A DNA stretch of 18,668 nt from JAKQLP01 sp964562165 (GTDB taxonomy: Bacteria; Patescibacteriota; Dojkabacteria; B142; OLB20), in contig CAZLRZ010000014.1 of the NCBI GenBank assembly GCA_964562165.1, positions 1 through 18,668 on the forward strand, written 5' to 3'. The number at the start of each line of letters is the position of its first letter. Within the stretch, counting starts at the first letter, position 1. Shown here piece by piece: positions 1-7,560 of this stretch. Both the position numbers and the translations under genes were made by a program. Under the pieces are notes generated by a model. That model saw only the letters and a list, made by a program, of their open reading frames with translations. It was not told where the DNA came from and made no database searches.

Positions 1-139
1 TTATTATAATAATAACCATAAACAATTCCAGTTTCCCAATTTTCCCTAAATTCCTAACAACTATATTCAAAAAGAATAGAATACCAAGCGAAATAACAAA
101 GATGATCAAGACTCCCGTTAATAAATCTAGATCAGACAT
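1..139 (-). CDS. Small membrane protein, N-terminal part only (runs off window)
   Basis: An open frame starts at the ATG at 137-139 and runs off the left edge, giving 46 visible residues. It begins MSDLDLLTGVLIIFVISLG and is strongly hydrophobic over residues 6-27, followed by a basic stretch (RNLGKIGK) and a second hydrophobic start. This fits an inner-membrane protein with an N-terminal transmembrane helix. It lies 19 bases downstream of the PilX-like pilin on the same strand, so it is probably the next gene of the pilus operon. It does not have a prepilin motif. I cannot name the family from this fragment; a pilus assembly membrane component is one possibility suggested only by position. 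Confidence 0.55.
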   Translation of the reverse strand, partial: MSDLDLLTGVLIIFVISLGILFFLNIVVRNLGKIGKLELFMVIIII

Positions 140-158
140 TGTGAATATTATTTCAAAA

Positions 159-569
159 TTAAAATTCTTTTTCTAGCCAATTTGAAATTATTGTATCGGG
201 ATTAATCTCACTAATCGACACTTCAATCTTTCGTACATACCCATCAGTCCGACCAATTGTTCGTATGACTCTATTTGTATTGCCTGTCCCCGAAATTAGT
301 AAAATCTCACATTGATCAATTGGTGTAATTTGGATAACTTCATTGCCGGTATATGTGTCATCTAATTTCAATTTGTCTAAGGCAATTTCGACACAAGAAT
401 TAGCTAAAGTTTTAGCTCTTAGTCCCTCCCTTAATGCTTCCACTCCTTTAAAACTATCGATATTAATAGTTAGAATACTCGTAAATACTGCGATAGCAAT
501 AAACATCAGTAATATTACACTGGCCAAAGTTACAAAACCTTTTTTATTATTTGAGCGATGCTGAACCAT
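159..569 (-). CDS. PilX/GspK-like type IV minor pilin
   Basis: This 136-residue protein begins with a short basic leader and a prepilin peptidase site: KKG at 9-11 followed by F12, then a hydrophobic helix to about residue 35. The residue five positions after cleavage is Ala (FVTLA) rather than the usual Glu. Loss of that Glu is a known mark of GspK/PilX-type pilins, which sit at the tip of a (pseudo)pilus. The soluble part has two cysteines, C59 and C87, which could form a disulfide outside the cell. The NSCVEIAL and DQCEI surroundings resemble a minor pilin common in Patescibacteria, from memory. The start overlaps the end of the upstream prepilin gene by 23 bases, so translation is probably coupled. 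Likely role: priming or capping pilus assembly. No Shine-Dalgarno is evident. Confidence 0.75.
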   Translation of the reverse strand: MVQHRSNNKKGFVTLASVILLMFIAIAVFTSILTINIDSFKGVEALREGLRAKTLANSCVEIALDKLKLDDTYTGNEVIQITPIDQCEILLISGTGNTNRVIRTIGRTDGYVRKIEVSISEINPDTIISNWLEKEF

Positions 570-1050
570 AAAATGTTTGAGAATAATTTAAATTTGACCT
601 TCCATCAGGATTTTTATAATTTACTGTGAACTGAACCCTAACTAAACCCTTCGAATTCAAACCCGTATTATTAGTAAAGGAAACATTAGACACAACCACT
701 TCACCTGAATTTAGACTCGCAAAAGGAGTAATGCCTTCGGATAATCTTAAATTCCCGCTATTAAATTCAATTATCGTTGGATTTTTACTAACATCTAAAA
801 AGGTTACATTTAAAGTTAAAGCGGAATTGCCGGCTATTGGGGCATTTATCGATTCAGATTCACGAATTCCCTGGAGTATTTTTGTCATAATAAACTGACC
901 TTCAGTATTTACCGTATTCATCGCCTTACCTTTTTCGGTTATATCCATAAGTCCTTGCCAGAATGAAGAAATTACAACAATAAAGACTGATAACATCGCT
1001 AAATATAGCAAAACTTCAATTAATGTAAATCCTTTAAATTCTTTTTTCAT
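547..1050 (-). CDS. Type IV minor prepilin (class III signal, GFTLIEVLL)
   Basis: This 167-residue protein has a textbook prepilin N-terminus: MKKEFKG, then F8 with Glu at mature position 5 (FTLIEVLL), then a hydrophobic helix to about residue 30. Prepilin peptidase would cut after G7 and methylate F8. The C-terminal 130 residues are Thr/Asn/Ser-rich and look like a beta-sheet globular head, with no cysteine and no recognisable enzyme motif. A PilW/GspJ-like minor pilin is the closest description, but head domains diverge too fast to assign by eye. The gene starts 5 bases after the propeller-prepilin stop and overlaps the next gene by 23 bases, so it is inside the pilus operon. Confidence 0.8.
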   Translation of the reverse strand: MKKEFKGFTLIEVLLYLAMLSVFIVVISSFWQGLMDITEKGKAMNTVNTEGQFIMTKILQGIRESESINAPIAGNSALTLNVTFLDVSKNPTIIEFNSGNLRLSEGITPFASLNSGEVVVSNVSFTNNTGLNSKGLVRVQFTVNYKNPDGRSNLNYSQTFYGSASLK

Positions 1051-1055
1051 ATTAA

Positions 1056-2459
1056 TTAAGGCGTTGGTGTTGGTCCAAAAATATTAAAATCAACCGCATT
1101 ACTTCCTGTACATAATAACAATTCTCTGACAGGATCATAATCAATTCCAGCCAGAGCTGAAGCAGTATTGTACGAACCCAATAAGGTAGGACTTGCTAAA
1201 TTAGTAATATCCAAAACTTGAAGTTCTCGTGTAGTATTTGCAGTTGCTAAAAACAAATTCTGATTATTTGGAATCCCTAAAACCATATCACCAACTAAGC
1301 CCCCAGCATTATAAACTGATATTTGGACAGGTGTGTTAGGGTTATTTACATTAACAATATGTAAAGGGCCTGTTTTTTTTGCTAAAAAAACAGTTCCACT
1401 ATTTACCAAAATTCTATATCCATCGTCATTATTAGTAAGATCTAAGGCACTCAAAAAGGTTGGGGCAGATAAATTTGTAATATTTACAATTGTTAACTCG
1501 GCATTGTTTGAAGATGTAGCAATATAAGCATAATTCCCACTCACAGCAATATCATTGGCAATTATATTTCTTCCAAGACTTAAATTAGAAACAACTGTTG
1601 GGGCAAGAGGATTTGTAACATTGATAATTGATAACTCTGGATCTGTAGTAGTATTTGAGGATGCCCTTGTAACAAAAACATAGTTGCCAGACTTTGCTAT
1701 ACCTAAAGCATTCGCATTACCAGTTAGATTAAGACTACTAATTTGAACTGGAGCATTGATATTTGAAATATCATGAATAATAAATTCCTTGGTATTAGAA
1801 CTACTTGTTCCATATAAATAATTTTCATCTACCACCAAATCATAAAGCTGGCCAGTTGAATCCGATAGCTTACTAAATAAAGGTTGAACGCTAGAAGTAT
1901 TAGTATAATTTAATGCGTGCATATCCAATGTGGCGCTATTTAAAATTACATATGCAGTATTATTTATTGCTCTTACACTTAATCCGGCACTTGTGCCTGT
2001 TATGTTATACGAACCAATTAACGAGGGAGTGTTCCATATAACGGCCGTTTCAATAGTCCTTTCCCAATCACTAAAACGTACAGTTTGAGATATTTCTTTT
2101 ACCCCGGCATCAGTTACCCAATTGATTTTGATTTCAGCGGCTTTGTTAGTCGCATCAATTTCACTAATAATAACTGATCTTGAATAACCATCGACAATAT
2201 CTGGTGAAGGCCCTAAGCCCCAAACACCAGAATTTTGAACTAAACCCCATGTCCCATCAACTAAATTTGAATATGAAATATCTTTGATGTTATACAAAAT
2301 TTCAGCCGATTCATCTAATAAAAAAGCAGCCTTAGTTTCTTCAGTTACCTTTTTTCTTGAATCTAAACCATAGAACATTCCAGACGATAGGCCTAAAACC
2401 AGCACCATAAAAAGCGCCAAACTTAAAATTATTTCTACTGTCGAAAATCCTTTTTTCAT
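1056..2459 (-). CDS. Prepilin fused to LVIVD-type beta-propeller (putative pilus-tip adhesin)
   Basis: At 467 residues this is far longer than an ordinary minor pilin (about 150-200). The N-terminus is a class III prepilin signal: MKKG, then F5 with Glu at mature position 5 (FSTVE), then a hydrophobic helix to about 27. Residues about 30-143 form a pilin-like head. From about 145 to the end there are seven repeats of about 45 residues of the form D-I-A-V-x-G-N-Y-A-Y-I-A-T ... L-x-I-V-N-I-x-N-x-x-x-P, matching the LVIVD repeat of seven-bladed beta-propellers. The first strand (SLIGSYNITG, from 146) resembles the last full repeat's end (TLLGSYNTAS), as expected when the ring closes by strand exchange. 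The fusion would place a propeller on a pilus subunit, probably at the tip, for binding a surface or partner. Ligand is unknown. It lies 8 bases after the GspH-like gene. Confidence 0.8.
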   Translation of the reverse strand: MKKGFSTVEIILSLALFMVLVLGLSSGMFYGLDSRKKVTEETKAAFLLDESAEILYNIKDISYSNLVDGTWGLVQNSGVWGLGPSPDIVDGYSRSVIISEIDATNKAAEIKINWVTDAGVKEISQTVRFSDWERTIETAVIWNTPSLIGSYNITGTSAGLSVRAINNTAYVILNSATLDMHALNYTNTSSVQPLFSKLSDSTGQLYDLVVDENYLYGTSSSNTKEFIIHDISNINAPVQISSLNLTGNANALGIAKSGNYVFVTRASSNTTTDPELSIINVTNPLAPTVVSNLSLGRNIIANDIAVSGNYAYIATSSNNAELTIVNITNLSAPTFLSALDLTNNDDGYRILVNSGTVFLAKKTGPLHIVNVNNPNTPVQISVYNAGGLVGDMVLGIPNNQNLFLATANTTRELQVLDITNLASPTLLGSYNTASALAGIDYDPVRELLLCTGSNAVDFNIFGPTPTP

Positions 2460-2467
2460 TTAATAGA

Positions 2468-2920
2468 TCAAAACATTAAACCATTTGAATTAATATTTAT
2501 TACTCTTGATTTTTCATAACTATAAATATTTACGGATCCAGTAGTACTAGGTATCCCATCGATTTTTGAAAAATACACTTCGTCGACACCTGAATATCCT
2601 ACCTTTGCGCCGAGCACTGTTAAAACATCGTATGCTGTATCTCGTGTTTGAAAATTTGAACCTTTAAAAATTATTACGTTTGGTTGCTGGAATTTTACTC
2701 CCCAAGTCGAATCCTCAAACCCACCTTGAGACATAGCCTGAGCACGTCGCAAAGATTTCAAAGAAACTTCATAAGCAGTATCAATTTCGCTCCCGGTTAA
2801 TGCTGTTTGTCCTAAGGGGATGCCAACTAAAAGCACTGCACTCATTAGTGCTATTATCAGAAGGATTTCTATTAGTGAAAAAGCCTTTTTATTCAATTTG
2901 GTTAATATCATTAATAACAT
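2468..2920 (-). CDS. GspH/FimT-like pseudopilin
   Basis: This 150-residue protein has a prepilin motif KKA then FSLIEILL (mature Glu5 present; Ala instead of Gly before the cut), then a hydrophobic helix. The head contains SLRRAQAMSQGG and a later TWGVKF, a pattern typical of GspH/FimT pseudopilins (helix ending in R-A-Q/A-M, then W-G-V). Such proteins are minor pilins that help initiate assembly. The start overlaps the end of pilC by 32 bases; a second in-frame ATG at 2909-2911 would also place it inside pilC, so translational coupling is likely either way. It ends with TGA, one of the sites showing that TGA is a stop here. Confidence 0.78.
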   Translation of the reverse strand: MLLMILTKLNKKAFSLIEILLIIALMSAVLLVGIPLGQTALTGSEIDTAYEVSLKSLRRAQAMSQGGFEDSTWGVKFQQPNVIIFKGSNFQTRDTAYDVLTVLGAKVGYSGVDEVYFSKIDGIPSTTGSVNIYSYEKSRVININSNGLMF

Positions 2921-4094
2921 TGGTAGGTTGAACGGTTGTTGTAAGTGTACTGCTGTTACCTCCTATATCATTTAGCCCACCTAATATTGAATACATTGGC
3001 ATAATTATTGAAATTGCAAAAATACTTACAAAAACCCAAATAATTAGAAGTAGTATTGGTTCAAACAGAACACTTAAATCCTTAAGAGTTCCTTCATTTT
3101 TCTTTTCATATATTTCTCCAATTTTTAGAAAATTTTCAGCAATTTTTCGAGCTTTTATACCATTAATCAACAATTGTTTTGGATACATAGGAATAAACTT
3201 ATCAATTTTGGGATAAGAACTTAATATCATATCCATCGTATAACCCTTTTCAATGTAATAAGCCATATATTCATAAATCTTTTTGTATTCATACATCTGT
3301 GTAGAATCCACAACTAGTCTTAAACTTTCAGGTAAGGAAATCCCCGAACGGATTAAACTATTCATTAAATATCCGAACCTCGAAAGCTCTAGCTCAAGAA
3401 GGAGGTTTCCTACTCCGGGGATTTTAAACATAATCATCTGACCATACTTTTTTGTGTTTTTATTAAAAAAAAGCAAATAAATTACAATAAACACGACGAA
3501 AAGAACCAATGGTATAAACCAAGCGGCATTTGCAGCCATAAATTCTCCTACAGCAATTAAAATTCTAGTAATTGTAGGTAATTCAATATTTAAACTTTCG
3601 TAAACACCTAAAATTTTAGGGAAAACAAAGGTCATTAATACAACTGCCACTATTAATAACAAGGCACCAACTAAGGAAGGATATAAACTTGCAGATCTTA
3701 ATTTATTATTGAATTCTCGATCTCTATCCATTTGTTTGACAATAGTATCGAGATTTTCAGGTAAAAACCCGCTTAATTCACCAATTTTTATTAGTGAAAG
3801 GTAATGCCCCCCAACTAATTTTTCATTTTGAGCAACCCTCCAAATTGGAGTTCCATTTTCGATAGCGACTATTATTCTATCCAAAAAAATCAACTCGGAG
3901 TTATCTTTAGCCTGTGATCTCATATCAAAAAGAATAGTTCTGATATCTATGCCCGAAGCGAGCATTGTGGCTAAACTTTCAAAGAAATATTTTTTATAAG
4001 AATCCTGAGCTCCAAGATTTGAAGTGAAAAGCACTTTTATTTTTGACCAAATAGATTGTTTTTTATTATTATTTTTTTGCATAAACATTGTCAT
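2889..4094 (-). CDS. pilC: Type IV pilus inner-membrane platform protein PilC
   Basis: This PilC/GspF-family protein (401 residues from the chosen start) is the inner-membrane platform on which the PilB motor acts. It has two T2SF repeats, at about 35-160 and 237-365, each carrying the family pattern of a leading helix (ESLATMLASGIDI; LMNSLIRSGISLPESL), a G-E-x-S/x-G region (KIGELSGFLPENL; KIGEIYEKKNEG) and a hydrophobic segment. Transmembrane helices lie near 139-163, 192-211 and 347-367. The Asn/Thr-rich last 25 residues extend past the family core. The open frame could begin at a TTG (4106); I prefer the ATG at 4094 because AAAG precedes it, and ATGs at 4088 and 4082 are also possible. All of these overlap the end of pilB, so pilB-pilC coupling is likely. 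Confidence 0.92.
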   Translation of the reverse strand: MTMFMQKNNNKKQSIWSKIKVLFTSNLGAQDSYKKYFFESLATMLASGIDIRTILFDMRSQAKDNSELIFLDRIIVAIENGTPIWRVAQNEKLVGGHYLSLIKIGELSGFLPENLDTIVKQMDRDREFNNKLRSASLYPSLVGALLLIVAVVLMTFVFPKILGVYESLNIELPTITRILIAVGEFMAANAAWFIPLVLFVVFIVIYLLFFNKNTKKYGQMIMFKIPGVGNLLLELELSRFGYLMNSLIRSGISLPESLRLVVDSTQMYEYKKIYEYMAYYIEKGYTMDMILSSYPKIDKFIPMYPKQLLINGIKARKIAENFLKIGEIYEKKNEGTLKDLSVLFEPILLLIIWVFVSIFAISIIMPMYSILGGLNDIGGNSSTLTTTVQPTNVINDINQIE

Positions 4095-5793
4095 CTTTAC
4101 TTTCAACAGGAGCTACTCTCAACAATTCTTCTAATGAAATATCACCCGACATTACTTTATTAAGTCCATCCTCGAAAAACTTAACAGCTCCCTCTGATTC
4201 TGCAGCTTTCCAAATAGCTGTACTAGAAGCCCTTTCTAGTATTAAATCCTGAATAGTTTCAGTAACATAAATCATTTCAAAAATTCCAATTCTACCCTTA
4301 TTGCCCGTGAAATTACATTTTTGACAACCCTTCCCTGCATAAAGTCTTGCTGGAACGTTTTGGAAGTACTTTTTATAGGTGGTTGGCATCAATTTCTTTA
4401 AATCGCTTTCCGAGTATTCTTTACTGTATTTACAAGCCTGACAAACCTTTCTAACTAATCTCTGAGCAATGATCAAGTTTAAGGTTGAAGCCAATAAAAA
4501 CGGTTCAATACCCATATCCAATAATCGAGGAATGGCAGTTGCAGCATTGTTAGCGTGAAAAGTAGATAATAACAAATGACCTGTTAGTGCAGCGTTTACA
4601 GCAATTTCTGCAGTTTCTTTATCTCTAATTTCACCTACTAGAATTATATTAGGGTCTTGTCTAACAACAGATCTTAAACCCCTAGCAAAAGTAATGTCAT
4701 TTTCAGGATTCACTTGTATTTGATTAACACCAACTATTCGATATTCAACAGGGTCTTCAATTGTGGTGATATTTACATCAGATTTATTGAGCAACTTTAG
4801 TAAGGAATACAAGGTTGTAGTTTTACCAGAACCTGTTGGTCCTGTTGTTAAAATCATTCCATAGGTTTTTTTACTAGCTCTATCGACTAAAGCAAAGTTT
4901 TTATCAATTAATCCAAGATCAGAAAGTGCAAGGTTTTTGATATAGTCTGATAAAACACGAATTTCTACCTTTTGCCCTTCCATAATCGGAATAATTGAAA
5001 TTCTCAAATCAAGTGGGGTTTCGTCAATAGAATATCTAATTGCACCATCTTGAGCTCGATAGTGTTCGTCAAGTCTGATATTTGCCAAAACTTTTACCCT
5101 ATTAATTAAATTTTCGTAATATTCATGATTAATCCTAGCTACTTCGTGTAAAACACCATCAATTCTAAATCGAATTAAAACATCTTCAATATTAGGCTCC
5201 ATATGAATATCAGAAGCACCACCTTCGACGGCCTCTTTAATAATTTCGTCAAAATAAATGGCAGCAAAATTAGGGTCATCAGAAATTAAAATCTTTTCTA
5301 ATCTTTTTTCTAAGCCACCCTTATATATTTTAAGCCCATCAGTTATATCTTCGGTTAAAGAAAAATATATTTTAGACTTTTGACCAGGGAACTTTTCATT
5401 TAAATATTTCTTAATTTCGTCAATATTTTTAATATTATCCGTAGTTGCCTCTACAATTTCTTTCCCGAATTTCACAAGTATAAATCTTAAATTTTTTGCA
5501 CTAGAAGGATCAACTGCATCAAAATTTTCTTTTGGTATAGCAATTGAGTTTAAATCAAAATATAAAAGAGAATAATACTCTGCAATAGCTTGCCCCAAAA
5601 TATCTTTCGTGACCTTCTTTTCTTGGAGTAAATAGCCAACAATATCGCCTCTAGGGGCTAAACTTTTAGCCTTTTCGAGATCTTCAGCAGAAAGGTAATT
5701 TAATTTGACTAAAATTTCTTCGGGATTTAATTCTTTAATAGATTTCCCTTGAGTTAAGGGAGTTTGTTCTTTGGGGGGCAGTTTGTCTTCCAT
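4069..5793 (-). CDS. pilB: Type IV pilus assembly ATPase PilB
   Basis: This 574-residue protein is the hexameric AAA+-like motor that powers pilus extension from the cytoplasmic face. The N-terminal MshEN/GspE-N region lies at about 25-150, and GASDIHMEP (192-200) marks the start of the ATPase core. Walker A is GPTGSGKT (318-325), the Asp box TIEDPVEY (344-351), Walker B IILVGEIRD (383-391) and the His box STFHANNA (410-417). Four cysteines, C451/C454 and C490/C493, form the zinc-binding site typical of PilB/GspE and usually missing in the retraction ATPase PilT. The ATG start follows the response-regulator stop by one base (TAAAATG). Length and motifs are complete; no retraction ATPase is seen in this window. 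Confidence 0.96.
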   Translation of the reverse strand: MEDKLPPKEQTPLTQGKSIKELNPEEILVKLNYLSAEDLEKAKSLAPRGDIVGYLLQEKKVTKDILGQAIAEYYSLLYFDLNSIAIPKENFDAVDPSSAKNLRFILVKFGKEIVEATTDNIKNIDEIKKYLNEKFPGQKSKIYFSLTEDITDGLKIYKGGLEKRLEKILISDDPNFAAIYFDEIIKEAVEGGASDIHMEPNIEDVLIRFRIDGVLHEVARINHEYYENLINRVKVLANIRLDEHYRAQDGAIRYSIDETPLDLRISIIPIMEGQKVEIRVLSDYIKNLALSDLGLIDKNFALVDRASKKTYGMILTTGPTGSGKTTTLYSLLKLLNKSDVNITTIEDPVEYRIVGVNQIQVNPENDITFARGLRSVVRQDPNIILVGEIRDKETAEIAVNAALTGHLLLSTFHANNAATAIPRLLDMGIEPFLLASTLNLIIAQRLVRKVCQACKYSKEYSESDLKKLMPTTYKKYFQNVPARLYAGKGCQKCNFTGNKGRIGIFEMIYVTETIQDLILERASSTAIWKAAESEGAVKFFEDGLNKVMSGDISLEELLRVAPVESKDDNVYAKK

Positions 5794-5794
5794 T

Positions 5795-6190
5795 TTATTT
5801 TAGAATTTTATTAATGTAATCAGGGATCCTCGCTAGAGGAACATTTGATTTAATTAGGAATTCGATAGCGCCAAGGGATTTTGCATGATCAATGTCCTCT
5901 GCCTGACCTAAGTTTGATAAAACGATTATTGGTACCTTATTGCCCTTTTCTTTTAATTTTTGCATCATTGCAAAACCATCCATTACAGGCAAAATCAAAT
6001 CGGATAATATCAAATCAAAAGATTCTTTATCTAGCATTTCTAAAGCAATTGCCCCATTTGGAGCCCATCCAACATTAAATTTTTCCGAAGTAAGTTTTAA
6101 TTTTAATGCATTAGCTAAAGCCTCTTCATCTTCAACAATCAAAATCCTTTTTGAGCCAGCTAATACGCTCGAATTATTTGACACTTCCAT
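5795..6190 (-). CDS. Receiver-only (CheY-like) response regulator
   Basis: This single receiver domain has no DNA-binding or enzymatic output. Residue numbers here count from an upstream in-frame TTG at 6208: the acidic pocket is E26-D27-E28, the phosphoacceptor is D70 (SDLILP), the switch residue S98 and the conserved lysine K120 (IKS). All signalling residues are therefore present. I place the start at the ATG at 6188-6190 (subtract 6 from the numbers), because a candidate promoter at 6220-6248 gives a leader of about 22 bases there, while TTG would leave almost none. It is the first gene of the pilus operon, one base before pilB, so it may regulate pilus assembly by protein contact. The divergent CHASE4 protein could belong to the same signalling route, but no kinase is present here. 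Confidence 0.9.
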   Translation of the reverse strand: MEVSNNSSVLAGSKRILIVEDEEALANALKLKLTSEKFNVGWAPNGAIALEMLDKESFDLILSDLILPVMDGFAMMQKLKEKGNKVPIIVLSNLGQAEDIDHAKSLGAIEFLIKSNVPLARIPDYINKILK

Positions 6191-6219
6191 AAATACATTA
6201 TTATGCAAAAATATACTTA

Positions 6220-6248
6220 ATCATAATCAATATACGCTTAAAATACAA
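6220..6248 (-). promoter_or_regulatory. Candidate promoter of the pilus operon
   Basis: On the minus strand TTGTAT (6248-6243) and TATGAT (6225-6220) are separated by 17 bases. The -10 matches the sigma-70-type consensus at 5 of 6 positions and the -35 at 3 of 6. The predicted transcript start near 6213 is about 22 bases before the preferred ATG of the response-regulator gene. The base composition is very AT-rich, so chance matches are common. Confidence 0.35.
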
Positions 6249-6298
6249 TTTGAATCCTTTGAAAAAAAATGTAAACTTATCTTGTAGTTAACTTCAAA

Positions 6299-7549
6299 AT
6301 GTCCATTAGAAAAAAAACCCTTCTTTTTTTCATTGCAATTTTTTCAGCGCTAATAATTATTACCACCTTGGTACTTGATATATTTGCCCAGAATAAATTT
6401 AGCGCTATGGAGAAAGAGAACGAATCAAACCTAATAAACCATATTGATAAAACCCTACGCTTTAATTTACAAGAAATGAAGCCCCTGCTTGACGATTGGA
6501 CTGTATGGGAAGACATGTATAATTTTGCCGAAAAACCTAATCAATCCTTTATAGATGGCAATTTAAGTGAAGATACTTTGAGGAATCTTGATATACAAGG
6601 CCTCTACGTTCTAAATAGTAAAAACGATATTGTTTTTCAGGGTAATATTTCGGATAGCGCAATCTATTCGGAGTCCGGTGAATCTGAAACTTCGGATTTT
6701 CTAAGACAAATCATTCCACTATTAAAATTTACTAATCAAAAAGATTATTTGCTCGATTTAATAGGAAGCGATGGCGACGTCTACTTTGTTGCTGCTCACA
6801 CAATTTTGAATTCAAAAGGAGAAGGCCCAAGCCATGGATCTTTTGTAATTTTTAAAAAATTGGATCTAAATAAACCTAAATCGAATCCCTACCTCGAATC
6901 GATAGACACAACAATCAAAATGTTTAACACAAGAAATAATGAGGTAAAGACCAATTACAGCAAAATTCTTCAAGATCTTAAAAATAATCCCGTAGTTTTT
7001 AACGAGGTAAGCGAACAAGAATTAAAATCATATAAAATTATTAATGACGTTTTTAAGCAGCCTCTTATTTTATTAGAATCAACAAACACAAGAGAAATTT
7101 ATCAAGAAGGTCAGAATCTTATGGTCATTAACGCACTTATTATGACAATAATTTCAATATTTTTTGGGATTTTCTCGTTTTTTAGCTTCAAAACCGAAGT
7201 TATCGACAATTTTTCAAAACTTTCAGATTTTATTAACGAACACACAAAAAACCCCGGCAGCGAAGTAAGGCTAACATTAGATTCAAATACTGAAATGACC
7301 GAAATAAGCGAATCTTTTAATAATCTGCTAGATAAATTAGAATCTCAAGGTCAAAAAATTACAAAGCAAACAACCGAAATAGAAACAAAGGCCGCCGAAG
7401 TATTAACCAGTAGGAACGATTTATACAAAACCAACCAGGAGCTTCAAGAATTAAACAAATATATGGTAGGCCGCGAAATGAAAATGATCGAACTTAAAAA
7501 AGAAGTGGAAGACTTAAAAGCAAAGCTTCAAAGCGTTCCACTTCCTTAA
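6299..7549 (+). CDS. CHASE4-HAMP membrane sensor without output domain
   Basis: This 416-residue protein has a transmembrane helix at about 8-28, an extracytoplasmic region at 29-274, a second helix at about 275-298, a HAMP-like segment at about 300-350 (D-S-N-T-E-M-T-E-I ... F-N-N-L-L-D-K-L) and a coiled coil to the end. The external part carries a CHASE4 signature: LLDDWTVWEDMYNF (63-76), then NLSEDTLRNLDIQGLYVL (88-105). CHASE4 domains sense unknown small ligands and normally feed kinases, GGDEF/EAL enzymes or chemoreceptors. Here the protein ends in YMVGREMKMIELKKEVEDL, a charged helix I recall from Patescibacteria signalling proteins, with no kinase, cyclase or receptor tip. The stop is followed directly by the convergent gene, so no hidden domain fits downstream. 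It is divergent from the response-regulator/pilB operon, 108 bases away. It may act through a partner protein. Confidence 0.8.
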   Translation: MSIRKKTLLFFIAIFSALIIITTLVLDIFAQNKFSAMEKENESNLINHIDKTLRFNLQEMKPLLDDWTVWEDMYNFAEKPNQSFIDGNLSEDTLRNLDIQGLYVLNSKNDIVFQGNISDSAIYSESGESETSDFLRQIIPLLKFTNQKDYLLDLIGSDGDVYFVAAHTILNSKGEGPSHGSFVIFKKLDLNKPKSNPYLESIDTTIKMFNTRNNEVKTNYSKILQDLKNNPVVFNEVSEQELKSYKIINDVFKQPLILLESTNTREIYQEGQNLMVINALIMTIISIFFGIFSFFSFKTEVIDNFSKLSDFINEHTKNPGSEVRLTLDSNTEMTEISESFNNLLDKLESQGQKITKQTTEIETKAAEVLTSRNDLYKTNQELQELNKYMVGREMKMIELKKEVEDLKAKLQSVPLP

Positions 7550-7560
7550 AAATCTTTCTA

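Noticed and set aside
159..2920. Repetitive-looking Asn/Thr/Ser-rich coding sequence considered as phage tail or surface-layer genes.
   Set aside because: Each protein starts with a prepilin cleavage motif and the genes are tightly linked to pilB and pilC, so minor pilins explain them.
5940..6287. A 115-codon open frame on the plus strand opposite the response-regulator gene.
   Set aside because: It is antisense to a gene with intact receiver motifs, has a low-complexity translation, and matches no family.
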